The notes beneath the pieces were generated by a model, which was not told the origin of the DNA, ran no database searches, and saw only the letters and a program-made list of their open reading frames with translations. From the NCBI GenBank assembly GCA_947652605.1, contig OX393576.1:61604966-61668965 (forward strand): DNA of 64,000 nt. The letters are read 5' to 3'. Position numbers and translations under genes: made by a program. The DNA is from Elmis aenea (Eukaryota; Arthropoda; Insecta; Coleoptera; Elmidae). Positions 21,721-34,700 of the stretch are shown piece after piece; within the stretch, counting starts at the first letter, position 1; every line of letters begins with the position of its first letter.

Positions 21721-22663
21721 TAACGGTAAATGAACAAATCTAACGAACTTTGCAAGTACATACAGCATTACAAAATTTACTTCAAAACTCTGATTGTGAC
21801 AATATGAGAGAAAAATGTTTTTTTCTGTAGTAAGACAGCTTTTACTTCCAACCTCAACATTGGGACTAAAAGTAACAATGATCGGGGTAAGTTGTAACGG
21901 CAAAATAATTAACACAGCTCATAAGTAGTGAGTAAAATATAGTAGTAGATATTTATCAACAAAATTAATTTTTGATTCCAAAATACACCTAAGCAAAATT
22001 AAAAAAAACTCTTTGGTACTATACAAAAAAAGTGAACATACAATACTCAAAAAGATACAACAAATTGAAAAATTAATGCGACAAGTTTTGTATCTTCTCA
22101 TCTACGAAGAAAACCACCAATTGTGCTAAGGGTGAACATTTGCAAGTAAAAACATTGATTGGGGTTGGTTGTAACGCTGTTACTTTTGACCCCAAGTGTA
22201 CACAAAACAAATTTGAGGGAATCCACAATTAACCACGATTCCAACGTTCAATTGTATTGCATCCACCAATAGCCAACAAAATTTAGACTTTTAGGTAGAA
22301 AATAGTTACTGGCTGGCAAAAACTTGCCTCTATGACAGATGAAAACCAGCAATGTAGGTGAGAAGGTGGATGTAAGTGAGCATTGTCAAAGCGCTTAGTG
22401 CGACATATAACAAAAATTAAAGAAACTATAGGCACTGTTACAACTACCCGTGTTACTTTCATCCCCAGCCTACCGGACAGCAAGAAAAAAATTGTTTATT
22501 AAAATTATACCTTTGTTTAACTATTCTGTTTTCCACAAAGTTTAAACACAATATACAATGTCCATTGTAGCTTTCACCGTTTGATCAAAGTATGTACATT
22601 GTACACGTATAATCATGAAAAAATGTGCATAACGAAATATGAATAAGAAACATACAACAGAAA
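21721..22663. other. Gene-free DNA
   Basis: No homology recognised. The frames present are short and shadow-like. Confidence 0.3.
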
Positions 22664-22985
22664 TGAGATGTTCAATAAGAGTCAAAGGATGTGCCAGAAT
22701 GGAGCAAATAAGAAATCAAGATATAAGCAAAGAGTTAGAAATGTACGATTTGGGAAAGCAAATAAAAGAATACAGAGAAATATGTAAAGCACATTACCAA
22801 AATGGATTTCTATGATAGGAGAGTATAAGACAAAAAGAGGAAAAGAAGTAGGAAGACCCATAAAGAGATTTGAATAACTGAGCTGTATCGAAAAGACGGA
22901 ACCGGCAGATCGCTTAAACCTTGAAGTGAAGAAGACGAAGAAAGAGAAAACGAAAAAGAAGAAGATAATATAATAAGTTTGCTAC
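22664..22985 (+). pseudogene. LINE reverse-transcriptase C-terminal fragment
   Basis: The frame reads RVKGCARMEQIRNQDISKEL, then KQIKEYREICKAH, with REVGRPIKRF-like sequence further on. This resembles the C-terminal tail of insect non-LTR polyproteins (R-R-(D)-RIRN--I---L, then the GRP--RW block). Stops interrupt it, and an acidic-codon GAAGAAGACGAAG tail follows at about 22925, similar to the low-complexity ends of such elements. Confidence 0.55.
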
Positions 22986-23078
22986 GGATGCACAGACGCT
23001 TAGTGTAGCATTTTTGCAAGAGATTCTTCATAAAAAAAGTAAGTAAAATTATTTATTACTTGCATTACTTGTAATATA

Positions 23079-24096
23079 CAGGTTGATCGAAATTCGATTT
23101 TAAGCATGGGTTTCTCGCTTATTATAATAGCTAGACGAGAGCATAGGTTTAAATTCGTCAAAGTTGCTAAATCTCGTGCTCAATAATATTCCATAGAGAA
23201 ATTGAAATTTCCTCAAACGGTACCTGTGAAAATTTGGAAAAACCGGAAAATACGATTTTTGAAAATCGTCCATAACTTCTTTGGAGTATGAAATATTTTA
23301 AATGTGTAAAAACATTGATGAAGCAAGTTTTTAAGCCGAAGCGGATGGTGGTCACAAATTTTTCCCCGATCAATTCGTTTTTGTTTTATGATAAACAACT
23401 TTAGTTTTTCTTATGGGCGCAATTTTTGCTATTTATATAATCAAATAGCATTTATTTTTCTGAATCCATTGATGTATTACACATGGAATTTTACTTCTTT
23501 ATTCATTGCCAAATTTAAAAAAAAGGGTTTTAAACAATAACAATTATAAATCAGGTAGGCCGGTCATTGTAGTTTATGTTGTTTCCATTACAACCAAAAA
23601 ACAAACTAAAAGATTTCATTTTTACAAATCTATTACGATGACAAAATGACAAGTAACGGACTGTCAAAACTTTTACGTTTGTTAATTGGTTGTCATGGAA
23701 ACAATATGAACTACAACGACCAGCCTACCTGATTTATAATGGTTATTGTTTAAAACCCCTTTTTTTAAGAGAAAAAAAAAGTTGGTTGTCATAAAACATA
23801 AACAAATCGATCTAGAAAAAATTTGTGACCTTCATCCGATTCGGCTTAAAAAGTTGCTTCATCAATGTTTTTACGCATTTGAAATATTTTATACTCCAAA
23901 AGAGTTATAGTCGATTTTCAAAAATCGTATTTTACGGTTTTTCCTAATTTTCACGGATACCGTTTGAGAAATTTTCAATTTCTCTATGGAATATTATTGA
24001 GCACGAAATTTAGCAACTTTGCTGAATTTAAACCTATACTCTAGCTATTATAATAAGCGAGATCCCCATGCTTAAACACGAATTTCAATCACGCTG
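23079..24096. mobile_element. 1.0-kb palindromic element with TA duplication
   Basis: TA-CAGGTTGATCGAAATTCG at the left is mirrored by CGAATTTCAATCACGCTG-TA at the right. Nearly the whole element is two inverted arms of about 470 bp around a short centre near 23640, with matching blocks such as CTAGCTATTATAATAAGCGAGA and CCATAGAGAAATTGAAA. It can fold into a giant hairpin. No coding capacity; probably a Tc1/mariner-type foldback MITE. Confidence 0.8.
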
Positions 24097-24102
24097 TACA
24101 TA

Positions 24103-24677
24103 CAGGGTGGGGCAGAATGACCACCCCGATTTGTGAGGGTCGTAACTAGAAGCAGAGTGGACGTGCAGCAATGACGAGTGCACGAAAAGACAGCTGTGAT
24201 CTTGCCATTGCCAGTTCACATCATGGCTTGGTCGGGAATACATCGCGCTTTTGTTGTCGAGGAATTTATTCAAAACGGCGGTTCGCCGATATTGACGCAG
24301 CGTGCTTTTCGCATTCGTTTCGCGCTCGGCTGACACGATCCCGTTCCCGATAAAAAAAACAATTCTCTGGGGCTACCTGAAATACAAGGTATACCAACAT
24401 CGTCCTCAAACTTTGGCGGTTCTTAGGGAGATAATTACCCAAGAAGTTGCTGATTTTCCACCCGAAATGACCCGCAGGGTCCTGGAAAACTATCGGGAGA
24501 GACTAAATTAGTGTATCGAAAATAGACGTCGACACTTGAGTGATGTCATTTTTAAATCACGTTAATCTAAAACTGCATTATGTGTACTATTCAGAAATAT
24601 ATAAGTTTTTTTTGTAGCTTTCATGGTATGGTTTTTATTAGCTTCCCAAATCGGGGAGGTCATTCTACCCCACCCTG
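24103..24677 (+). mobile_element. Tc1/mariner-like element, internally deleted
   Basis: The ends TA-CAGGGTGGGGCAGAATGACC and GGTCATTCTACCCCACCCTG-TA are inverted repeats of about 20 bp. It begins six bases after the end of the palindromic element at 23079-24096. Inside lie the two ends of a transposase gene. This copy ties the CAGGGTG end motif, seen many times in this window, to a transposase type. Confidence 0.85.
24223..24540 (+). pseudogene. DUF4817-type transposase, middle deleted
   Basis: Starting at an ATG, 38 residues encode the helix-turn-helix head MAWSGIHRAFVVEEFIQNGG followed by TQRAFRIRF, ending at a stop. In another frame the C-terminal tail follows: LWGYLKYKVYQHRPQTLAVL, then RRVLENYRERLN and HLSDVIFK. 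Both parts match a large Tc1/mariner-like transposase family common in insects. The catalytic DDE core is absent, so the copy is dead. Confidence 0.8.
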
Positions 24678-24679
24678 TA

Positions 24680-26400
24680 TAACTGTTGTTTTTGTAGTAA
24701 TTAGATAATTTTCGATGCTTGCATTTGTAAAAATATCCTAAATCTACTATCAAAGTTATTATATTCCTAATATTCTCTTCGGCATAAATGTTGAGGAATG
24801 TTGTAGAAGTTAAGTACTTACTACAAATGGTAAAATAACCTCTAGTTTAATTTACTCTTATGATTTAAAATAGCCACTTAAAGCTGCAATATTTGTCAAT
24901 AAATAGTGATTTTTGAAAACTTAAAAACCATTTTATTTAATGGTTTCCGCAGGCCATGTACATCGGGAGCGGTGCAAGCTTTGATCGTTCATTTGCCGCG
25001 GTTTTATAAATAAAACCAAATCGAATTATGATTACAAGATCACTTAAACTGCAAAATTTTTAATTTTTTTGCGTCCTAATGATATTAAGCGTTTTTGTTG
25101 TGGAAAGTTCATGAAATCACTGTTCAGTAGTCCATTAAATAATTGTCCACACTTTGTTTGGCTATTATAACTATATTATTGCTTACTAATTAGAATATTA
25201 TCGCCCATTACAAACAGGTGTTTGAATAATCGTTAATTGTAATAGCTTAATTTAATTAAAAATACTTAAAAGTCAAACTGAATACGTATTTATAGGCCAG
25301 GTATGATAAAACGCGTTGTAAAAGTAACACATGTTTACTGGACGCAACGAGAATCAATATTTATAACAAATAAAAGAGTCGAACGTTCTTATTTAGTGTT
25401 GAATAAATTATAACCAACGCAACGTTGTGTTTGTAAGGAAATTGACAGTCGGCTACTTTTATTTCCGTTAAAAAAGAACGTCTTTGGGTAGGCAAAAAAC
25501 AGAACAAAATCTATTAACTGTAAATTAATCGATACTTTTCATTTAATATTTTGTGTTGCGTATCACATGGGAACAATGGTACGGAAATTGGTTATTAAAT
25601 ACTACTTCGCGAATGGTTCTAAGAGAATCGTTACAAAACAATTAATTTGCACGTCATAAATTACTTTTGGCAAATAAACGTCGCATCTGTTTGTTATGTG
25701 TCGGGTCTTCCCACGGAAACTTGCTGTTATTTAAAAGCCTGAGTAACAAAATTTACAATAAATAGTAAAACGACTGCTTGAATGTTTGTTTAAATGAGGA
25801 CTCGAAATGCAAAAAGGAACGATACAGTTCCGCTTGTTGTTGAAGTTAAGTTTGGTGGTTAGATTTTCGTTCTAACGTGCCTATTTTATTTCACAGCAAT
25901 TTGATTCGTTCTAGGGTTTCTCCCAGGATTCCGGTCCCTTTTAACATATTTTATATTTGCCGGGAAATACTTATTGCCCAGATAAATCTCGAAAAATCCA
26001 GACATACTAAAAAAATATTAATTTAGTTCGCCTAAAAATAACATAGCACAATTAAACAAGTTATAAAATGCAAATTACTACAGCGATCGTGGTTTGTTTA
26101 GTCAAAAACAAAGATTTTGTGAAAAATAACCAATAGTTTTAAACTAATTTTTCTCAAAAATTTTCCTATCTACGCTCTAGCGGCTAGATTTTTGTCTAGC
26201 GGATTTAAAATTTAATTCTCTATATTAGAATCAATAAAAAAGTATACCATGTAGTTTCAAAAACAAGTTGATTATCGCCAGTCTGACATATTTCTTCGTA
26301 AAAAAACATTTGAACGTCAGAATTTTCTGCGGTTCACAAAAATGTAAGGTTTATATTGGTTTCCTCTTATAATAACAAAGTTATAGCGGTGCGACAGGTA
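24680..26400. other. Gene-free AT-rich DNA
   Basis: Nothing recognisable except a single CACCCTG-TA boundary ending at 26415 just to the right, the right end of a decayed CAGGGTG-type element whose left end I could not place. Confidence 0.35.
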
Positions 26401-26639
26401 AACTGAACCACCCTGTATAATTTGGAGTTATTTTTTAGTAATAAACTGCTCCCTTCCTCTTTCGGGTCATTTATTTTAAAATATTGACATATTTTACTCC
26501 TTCCCGGGATTCCGGGAAATCCCGGAAGTAAACCAATTTCTTTCCGAAATCGCGGAACAAGCATGTCAAATATGAGAAATCCTAGTTCAATTTTTTTTTA
26601 CGTTTAATTTTTGCTTAAAGAATAATAATGATGATAAAA

Positions 26640-27240
26640 AGATCAACGGGCTTTTCAGACCCAAGGTTCGATTAACTAAATCTCTCCACTTCCTTCTGTC
26701 TTTCACTTTTTCTGTCCAATTTATCGCTCCTAGTTTTGTTATGTCTTCTTCAACTTCATCCAGCCATCTTTTTCTTGGTCTAACTTTTTTTGTTGTTGCC
26801 CATTTAGCTCGATCTTAAGATGATTTTTGTACTTTTTGGGTTTGGGAGACGTTGCACGTGTCCTAACCAGCGTGCCCTTATTACTTGGGTTATGGTTGGA
26901 TCTTTGTATGTTTCTGTTATTTCTTTATCCGTTCTTCTCGCCAATCCCCGGTGTCACTTTTTATACCTCCATATATCCTGCGTGACGTTTTTCTTTTCCA
27001 TCTTTCGAGGTCTTCTTTTTCTATTTTGTTTAGTGTCCAGGTTTCGCATGCGTAAGGTCTTATTATACTTCTGTATACTCTCACTTAAGCCCTTCTTCAT
27101 ATATTTTTCGATCTTAGTACCTATTGCTGATAGGGCCCCTGCCTTTTGTTATTCTTGTTTTGCTTTCATTTCCATTGTAGCTGTTATCGGTAATTTTCAC
27201 TCCCAGATATGTAAAACTTTTTAATTTTTGAAAAATAATT
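26640..27240 (-). pseudogene. Non-LTR retrotransposon reverse-transcriptase 3' end
   Basis: On the minus strand the frame reads VRVYRSIIRPYACETWTLNK, then KEDLERWKRKTSRRIYGGIK, TVITQVIRARWLGHVQRLP-like sequence, and KKRWLDEVEEDITKLGAINW followed by DRRKWRDLVNRT. These are the conserved C-terminal blocks (Y-SETWTL; ERK-LR-I-G; R-WLGH--R; RW-D-VEEDL) of RTE/CR1-like LINE polyproteins. Stops and a frameshift near 26800 break it, and the RT core is missing as in 5'-truncated copies. Confidence 0.8.
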
Positions 27241-27984
27241 TTCTTCATAATATATTTTGTAACAGCATAATTAGTAAGTCAGTGTTTTGTCTAAATTCGA
27301 AATTGTTGTAGTACAGATTCACATTTACTGATAAAGATGTCCTCTCAAAGTGTATTTTGCTTTGTCAAAATTATTGTAAATCGAGAATGTTCAAAAAAAA
27401 TTTCACGGTTATTATTTTCAATTATACTTTTTACAACCTAACGTTAAGATCATATTTTCATACAAATGTTGTATGGTAATTACAGCAAAGTTTAAGTATG
27501 TTATATATTTCGGATTAATTAAAAAAATACGGTAACTCATATTTTATCATTTATCATGCACAAGATATATGTTGCGCTTAACGCAGGGTCTTAAATTTGA
27601 TTTCAGATCTTCACATATGACGGGCAAGATATAAATCGTTAACAGTTGCGTCCCAAATTGTTTAAATTTAACTTCAACAGTTGTTACTAATGATTTACAA
27701 TAGCTCATGAAATACACATGTCCTTAAAAAAATTGCTTATACTTTCAATTTTTTTAATTTCGGTGCACTGTAACAGATCAAAAGTTTACCAAGAGAGTAA
27801 TTAATAAGTTGATTTAATCATAGCGTCCATTAAAATACAATTATCTTTGTGGTGTGTTCATAAGTTTTAGAAAATCTTATATTTGCCTTGTTTTAATTAT
27901 TAAAATAATTATTGCCAATAGTAATTTTTGTGTGAGTGCCTACTGCAGTTGTTTTCGAAAGGTAAAAGTTATCTGCACAAATAT

Positions 27985-28345
27985 TAGAGTCATTTCCGGT
28001 GCAAGCCAGAGGCACCTACAACAACCGCAGCCCTATAACAAAAATTTACCACAGGCCGACTTAACACACTGTGTAAATGCTTATGTGTGTACGTGTCTTT
28101 TGCATTAACATATTTTGATAAGTTTTGTTCTTTAAGAAATGGGTCTTGTAACTTTTAATATTTTTTGGTTTTATTTGTTTTTATCCATAACTGTACAGCA
28201 AATATTACCTCTAAAAATGTTCATGTATGTTATTTGTAATTTGGTACTGTGCACAAAAACTTGAAGATGGCTGGTGATATAATCAGTCGAAACAAGTAAA
28301 TAACCAGAATTTAAAAATTAAACAAACGAACATTAGAAACAAGAC
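27985..28345 (+). repeat. Possible Penelope-like element end
   Basis: The sequence ttgaagatggctg...cagtcgaaac at about 28261-28293 has the form of the conserved end of Penelope-like retroelements, which carry minimal hammerhead ribozyme motifs (CUGANGA, stem II, GAAAC). GGCTG and CAGTC can pair as stem II, but the first core C is a T. A looser match, ctgacgaagattgctg...cgaaacg, lies at about 57373-57404. No reverse transcriptase was seen. Confidence 0.3.
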
Positions 28346-28367
28346 GCCTTTTTCAATTCTTAAAATT

Positions 28368-29150
28368 GCGGTGCACACGAACTGCAGAAATTCTAATCCA
28401 ATCATTACCAACTTTTATGACCATGCCTTAATCCTACACTCGAACTGCACAAAATTATTTTCAAACTCTTGGTTATATGGGTAGACCCTAATTTAATGTT
28501 CCAAGAATTAATTCTAGAATTTGCCCAATGAACAGGTAATTTGTAATTTAATAGGTATAAATACAATGCGGCAGGTATGATAAGTGTTTAGTTATTAATA
28601 TACATTTCGATTTACACAAGCTACATTTTGATAGTAAATAAAATTGAGATAATGATCAGTGAGCGTGGAAAAGAACTGCTTTACGTTTTTATGCATACTT
28701 TAATAGACATTCAGACAGATTCTTATATTAAGATTAACAGTGTTCATTGCATCAGTTAAACTCCACGAAGTAGCGTTCTGAATCGCCATATATATTTAGA
28801 AAAAAAAGTTGAACCATACAAAGATTGATTTCTCGAGTAGATTTTATTAAATGTTGTTCGTATATTTACCTTCTGTAGAAATTTTATATTAAGTACTCGC
28901 TATGTACATATTATTGAAAAATAAAATATATATTTTTTTAAATTTCATTCAATTTAAGTGGTGAGTATTTAGGAATACTCCAACCATTTCTGACCGCTTA
29001 CCTGATTACGAAATTGCAGGAAAGGTATAATTAATGAATTTCTGCAGTTCGTGCATCGGCTTAGCTCTCATACTTAATTACTTTCTGCAATTCGAGTGGT
29101 ACTTAAGTACAAGTGATTAAAATTTCTGCGATTCGAGTGCGCCCGATAAT
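28368..29150. mobile_element. TIR element with repeated CGAACTGCAGAAATT motifs
   Basis: The left end GGTGCACACGAACTGCAGAAATT is matched inverted by the right end (GCGCACTCGAATCGCAGAAATT on the other strand). Further copies of the motif occur at about 28437, 29037 and 29082. No transposase. The spacing of motifs at both ends resembles subterminal transposase-binding repeats. Exact borders are approximate. Confidence 0.5.
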
Positions 29151-30073
29151 TGTATAACCGATTTTATGTTTGTATCCAGGTTTTAAATAATTTAAGTGTT
29201 TGGTAATTTTGTAAAAATTTGTTTTAATTTTCAGTAATTTTCAGTTCTGATCTATAGATATCAAAAGCGTAGTGCATTTATTCTTATATTACTTAAATAA
29301 CGTTTAGAATTAGTTTTTTGGGAATGTCTTTTGTTTTCTGGGCTAAAAACAAATGAAAAAAACATGCTTTATTTATCTTTACTGTAAAATATTTTTTTTA
29401 GATTATTTTTGGTAAGCATCCGATTTTACAATTAAGTATGAAAAGGGTAAAACATTTTGTTGAAAATAAAAGTAAGTTATTCAGCTTTAGTTGCAATGTA
29501 ACAACATGATAATACCGACTTTGCTCGTGACAGACGCGGAAAAAGTTCGTCCTTGATAGAGATCTTGATCACATGTGCGACCATCGTTGATCACAGCCAT
29601 CTGTAAGCACATACATATATTGTTGGCTACTGTACTTAGTTTATTGGTAGGAATAAACTGCAATAGATAGATAAATTCAAGTTTTACGTTTATACTCTGC
29701 TTATTGTACTATCAAACATGAAATAATTAATTAAAATAGTATCATTTAAAGATGTACATACAACCTATCGATGCTTCATCAGAGTAATTTCAAATTAATT
29801 TAATTAAAACTTGTTAAACTCTTAAGCAACAATAAGTTACAATACCATCAGCCTCCTAAAAATACTAAAAAGGCTGTCTACTGATAGATTTTAAATTCAT
29901 AGTTTTTAAATAAATAAAAAAGTTATAGAAATTCATAACTTGAAAAATAAATTCTTGAATTACAAAATCTTCAAACCCAACGCAGTTATTAAACTAGAAT
30001 TAAATTCCATGACCCAATTGATTAATATACAGTATCACTATAAATTAATATAATCCCTCTTTAACACAAGGAA
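29151..30073. other. Gene-free AT-rich DNA
   Basis: No protein homology or repeat recognised; one slightly GC-richer patch at about 29510-29600 is unexplained. Confidence 0.3.
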
Positions 30074-30075
30074 TA

Positions 30076-31115
30076 CAGATAACCCTCCTACAGCACGGTA
30101 TCATACAACAAGGTTTCGCTCTAAAACTATCAGAAATTTTCGAAAACCCTCGTATAATACTGTACTTCTAAGCATTTAACGTAGTAGGTATTTAGAAACT
30201 GGAGATTTATTTCGAGAATGGTTTTTAAAGTATTTTGTGCCAGAGGTTGAAATTTATTTAAAGAAGAAGAATTTGGGCTTTAAGGTTCTCTTACTAATAA
30301 ATCATGCTCCAGGTCACCCACAAGATTTGAGACATGCCAACCTCCAAGTGGTACTTCTACCACCAAACACTACTTCGTTGCTCCAGCCATTGGACCAATG
30401 TATAAGCTATACCTATACCTTTAAAACTTACTACATCAGTAGATCATTACAATGGATTTTAGACTTAACTGAATCGAGATCAGTTGAATTGGTGTAACGG
30501 AGGCTTGGAAGCAATTTTCAATTAAGAACTGTATCGAAATTATATCCTCCTAGTTGAAAGAACTAATAACATCAACGCTAAATGCATGTTGGAAAAAGAT
30601 TTGGCCATCGTCAGTTGAAATAGAAAACGTTCAAGATTTAAGACCATTGGCTGAAAGAAGCCGAAATTTCAAAAGAGAGCTGGAAAATTGCCTATCTCCT
30701 GACCAGGAAATCTATAGCGACCTTTTAAGGACCAGCAAACAAACCAAAATCACAGATTTTTAAAGAGGACAGAAAAAATAAATGATGAAAAGGACTCAGC
30801 ATGTGAAGGTGATATCATTCAAGCGAAAAAACGTTTACCTACGTTTGTTTAAAGATTAGTAAATTAAGGATATTAAAATGAAAATAGTTCTACATACATA
30901 TTATGTTTCTTTTCGTTTTGTGTTATACGTAATACATATGTCATTTTTTTAATGAAACATAAGTTGCTTGTATGAATGTAAAAAAAAATTGTTTTTGATA
31001 AGTTTTCGGAATCTAACCCCCCTTTTTGTACTGGCTCTGGATCTTATTTAACACGGTTTCACACAACACGCCATATTCTAGTAACCTATCTACCGTGTTA
31101 TAGGAGGGTTACCTG
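30076..31115 (+). mobile_element. Tigger/pogo element with TA duplication
   Basis: TA-CAGATAACCCTCCTACAGCA at the left is mirrored by CCGTGTTATAGGAGGGTTACCTG-TA at the right, giving terminal inverted repeats of about 25 bp with three or four changes. It contains the second half of a Tigger transposase gene. Confidence 0.85.
30234..30763 (+). pseudogene. Tigger-type transposase, C-terminal half, broken
   Basis: The frame reads VPEVEIYLKKKNLGFKVLLL, INHAPGHPQDLRHANLQVVL and LPPNTTSLLQPLDQ, the conserved DDE region of pogo/Tigger transposases (the D of LLLDNAPGHP is replaced by N-H). After stops it resumes STLNACWKKIWPSSVEIENV and ends KQTKITDF. The DNA-binding N-terminal half is absent. Related vertebrate genes are TIGD proteins. 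It is non-functional. Confidence 0.85.
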
Positions 31116-31117
31116 TA

Positions 31118-34100
31118 ATTTTATTTCAACCAGATTAATCTGATTGCACTTGGCAATATCTGCGATTATTCCAGTCTTTCGATCCCTTTAGGATGGATTT
31201 GAAGTTTCTTTGAAAATTAGTTATGAACCTTGAACCTGTCTTTTCAAACCTGTATACAAATGAAACATCCTGTATATTACGTATAGGTATTAATTGTGAT
31301 ATGAAGCTTCATATCTTCCTCGCAAAGTTTAGATAAGGCATTGGAATTTTAGTTAGATAAAGTTTTGCGCGCAATTTCATTTAACATATTCAAATTTAAT
31401 TCAATTTGAATTTTCTAGGAGTTTTTTGCGCTGAACAATGTCAAGAAAGATTGCAAGAGATTTTTTAAAAATAATTCCGTAACTAAACCAATTTAACATA
31501 CCTTCCAACATTAAATGCATTCTTCAATATCGGTTCGCACTATTTATTGATAAAAAAATCTTTAATTCAGGCGACTTTTCGCTTCGTTGGTGCGATACAA
31601 CCTAAAAATTAATCGATTCATGCTCTTTTCAGTACTTGCGGATAGAGTTTTAATGTCTTTCTATTAATTATGTAGTTGTTTAATTACGTATTTGGGATGT
31701 TAGAGTTCACAGAGAATAAAATTACTGTACGTGCGGTTAGTAATAGAATGACCAAACGCATAATAACAGTATATGTTTTATTGACAGCCCGTTTTAACAG
31801 TTTATTTTCTATGGGAGTATAAATGACCATTCGTATGTTTATTGTATGTGGCCAAACTTTATGATAAAAACAACCGCAACAATAATCTTAAAGACCCCTA
31901 TGACGACGATTAAATATTAAAATCGTTATAAAAGTTTAACAATTAACATAGCTTAAAAAATCAATAGATTTTTAAACTTTTAAGTGCAAAAAAAAATTTT
32001 TTTGGTTATTTTTTTGTGACAATGCACTAAACATTTCCCGTGATCTTAAGTCTTATTGACAAATGCTATTACAGTTGCCACGCATTTAGTCAAGATGTTA
32101 CCCACATGCGTATGACCTATGTTGTGTTTTGTTAGTGTTCACTACTTTATTTGATCGTAAATCTTATAGACATTGCTTATTATCACGTCTTAAACAATTA
32201 TTAAGCAATACTAGACCCAGTGGCGTAACCAGATATTAATACTGAGCAAGTTGTACACTGTATTCTAAACGATTTAATAGTGATGATAATTTTTGAATCT
32301 ACAGCAAAATTTTTACTTTCACACAATATTAAATAAAGCATTTTCTGTAAAAAGCCAATAAAAATATTAAGCGAAAAACCTTCTATGATAAGAAAATTAT
32401 CAAGGTTATTATAAGAAAAAATTAAATATATTGTGGCGGGTTACTTGTTTCCTGTAACGTTGAATTCTCCACTCGTTCAACACTTTTGGTCACATCTCAG
32501 TTGTTCATGAATTTTAAAATGTGACAATCGCATTTTAAGTAAGGCAAATGTTAATTTATTAGTCAATATAATACTTACAACAATATTTAGACTGTTTGTT
32601 ATTAAAATAGTACTTAAATGAACTTAATTAACCAAGATTTTTAATTAATTTTTTTTTTGCAAAATCTTTTCTGTAAAGCATTTTTAAGCTAGTTAAATTA
32701 ATAATCTGAGGGTACAAAACGAATGTATTTCACAAAAACTTGAATATAAAGGCTAGTTTAAGTAAAATATGGCAATTATTCCGATATAAAATTATTTTTC
32801 TAATGTAGGTATTTAGGTAATTCATAAGTTGCACTTAGACAAAATTTTGATGTCAATGTTATAATAAATTCCATGTTAATTTGACACTTGGTTGCTTTTG
32901 CCGTTTGGACAAATTTGTGGCGTATTAAGTTTTAAAAGAATAACACCGAATATTAGATTAGTTGCAAATGACGAAGAACGCTACCAAATTTTATCGATAT
33001 CAGTACCAAAACGTAAAGACATTAAAGACATTTGTCTGTGTTACCTAATAACTCAAGCAATATATTTAGGCTTTTCACGTAAATGTGTTAATTAAGTATT
33101 AGATACTTTGAATTTAACTAACTACCTAAGTATATTAACAGATTGATTTAAATTATTAAAATTGACTAAATATTAATCATGATGTCGATTCCAAAGATGT
33201 TAAAATATGACACCCAATCTAAGGCAAATAATATCTACCTACTTTTTTTTTGGACAAAATTAAACTATTTTTTATTGGACCTATACATGGTGACAATAAT
33301 CTACATATGTTGTGTGGTAACTTTGTTATCATAAGAGTTACATAGTCGGTTAAATTGGCACGCTTGAATTTTGGGATATGCCAAACTTGACGTTTTTTAA
33401 ATAGCAACCATAGTTGGCTATGGGTTCATTAAAAAGTGAATTTTTTTCTAGTTTCATTGATGTATACTTTGCTAGGTTTATCTTTAAAATAGGCAAATTA
33501 TAGCAATTTTATTGTATTTATTAAGTTTAATCAAAGTGGTCATTGAAAAAAAAAAAACTAGAGATCACACAACTAAGCTAGCTTTACTTAATTAAACACA
33601 AAAAATTCAAAACTTAAATAATTTAAGATATTTTTTACATTTCATAACATAGTATAATTGTTCACTTAGGTACTGTTAGATACTATTAAATCTATAATTA
33701 TAACATGTGTTGATTGTGTACCCTCTCTTCATAGGCAATACAAATTTGAAATCGACATCCTATAGATAATAATATTCTCTTATGCACATTTATTTTTATT
33801 TGATGAAGTTAGTGTCCTTAAATCCGCTAATCTTTATTCAGCAATTGTATTCATCTTTCTTTTAAGATTGGCTGTTTTAATTTTATCAAACAAAACGTAA
33901 TATGCTTAGAAAAGTATTATTATCTACAAGAAGCAGATCTTAAATTTGTATTGCCCATGAAGAGAGGGCCACACCTTTAACCTTTAACACATGCAATAAT
34001 TAAGATTTAATAGTACCTAATAGTAAGTGAAAAATACTCCTAATAAATTATTATGAAATGTAAAAAAGATCTTAGATTATATAAGTTTTCAATTTTTTGT

Positions 34101-34700
34101 GTTTTATTAAGTACCTACAGCTACTTTATTTATATAATGTTTTGTTTTTCAGTGGCTACTTTGATTAAAGTTAATTGGCACAATAATATTGTTATAGCTT
34201 GTTTATTTTTAAAGATAAACCTAACAACCCATTATCAGTGAAAAAAGAAAAATCTCTTTTTAATTAACTCCTTTGGTTGCCGTTTAAAAAAGTCGAGTAT
34301 GGCTTATATATCAAAAATGAAGGGTGCCATGGCTTTTTAGATATTTTTTCTTATTCTACGTAAAAATATCTACAGGAATCATTTTACATTTTGATTTTAA
34401 CGTAGGTGGCTATGGAATTATTAACCATTAAAATAATCGTTTTTAATTTTTCAAAACATTTTAAACAGTTGAAGGTGTAGGTCAAATGTCAAAATGGCAT
34501 TAAATTCGTCTTGAAATTCTGCCTAACAGCTTATTTAACAGACTATGTAGCTCTTAGAATAACAAAGTTACCGATACAACACATGTGGGTAGGATTGTGG
34601 ATTGTCACTCTGTATAGTTTCAATTCGGTTTCGGTATCATTTTGGTGTTAAAATTGATAGCGTACTTTTTATTTTGTATTATTAGTGTTTTCAGGCTCTT
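31118..34700. other. Gene-free AT-rich DNA with faint element traces
   Basis: No gene was recognised. Traces include a hAT-like end CAGTGGCGTAACCAG at about 32219, a GCAACCATAGTTGGCTATGG motif near 33405 shared with the palindromic elements, and a short repeat around 34300-34615 ending in ACTCTGTATA. None can be delimited. Confidence 0.35.

Noticed and set aside
26820..27224. 134-residue plus-strand hydrophobic protein
   Set aside because: It is the antisense of a LINE polyprotein C-terminus, which gives a spurious hydrophobic frame.
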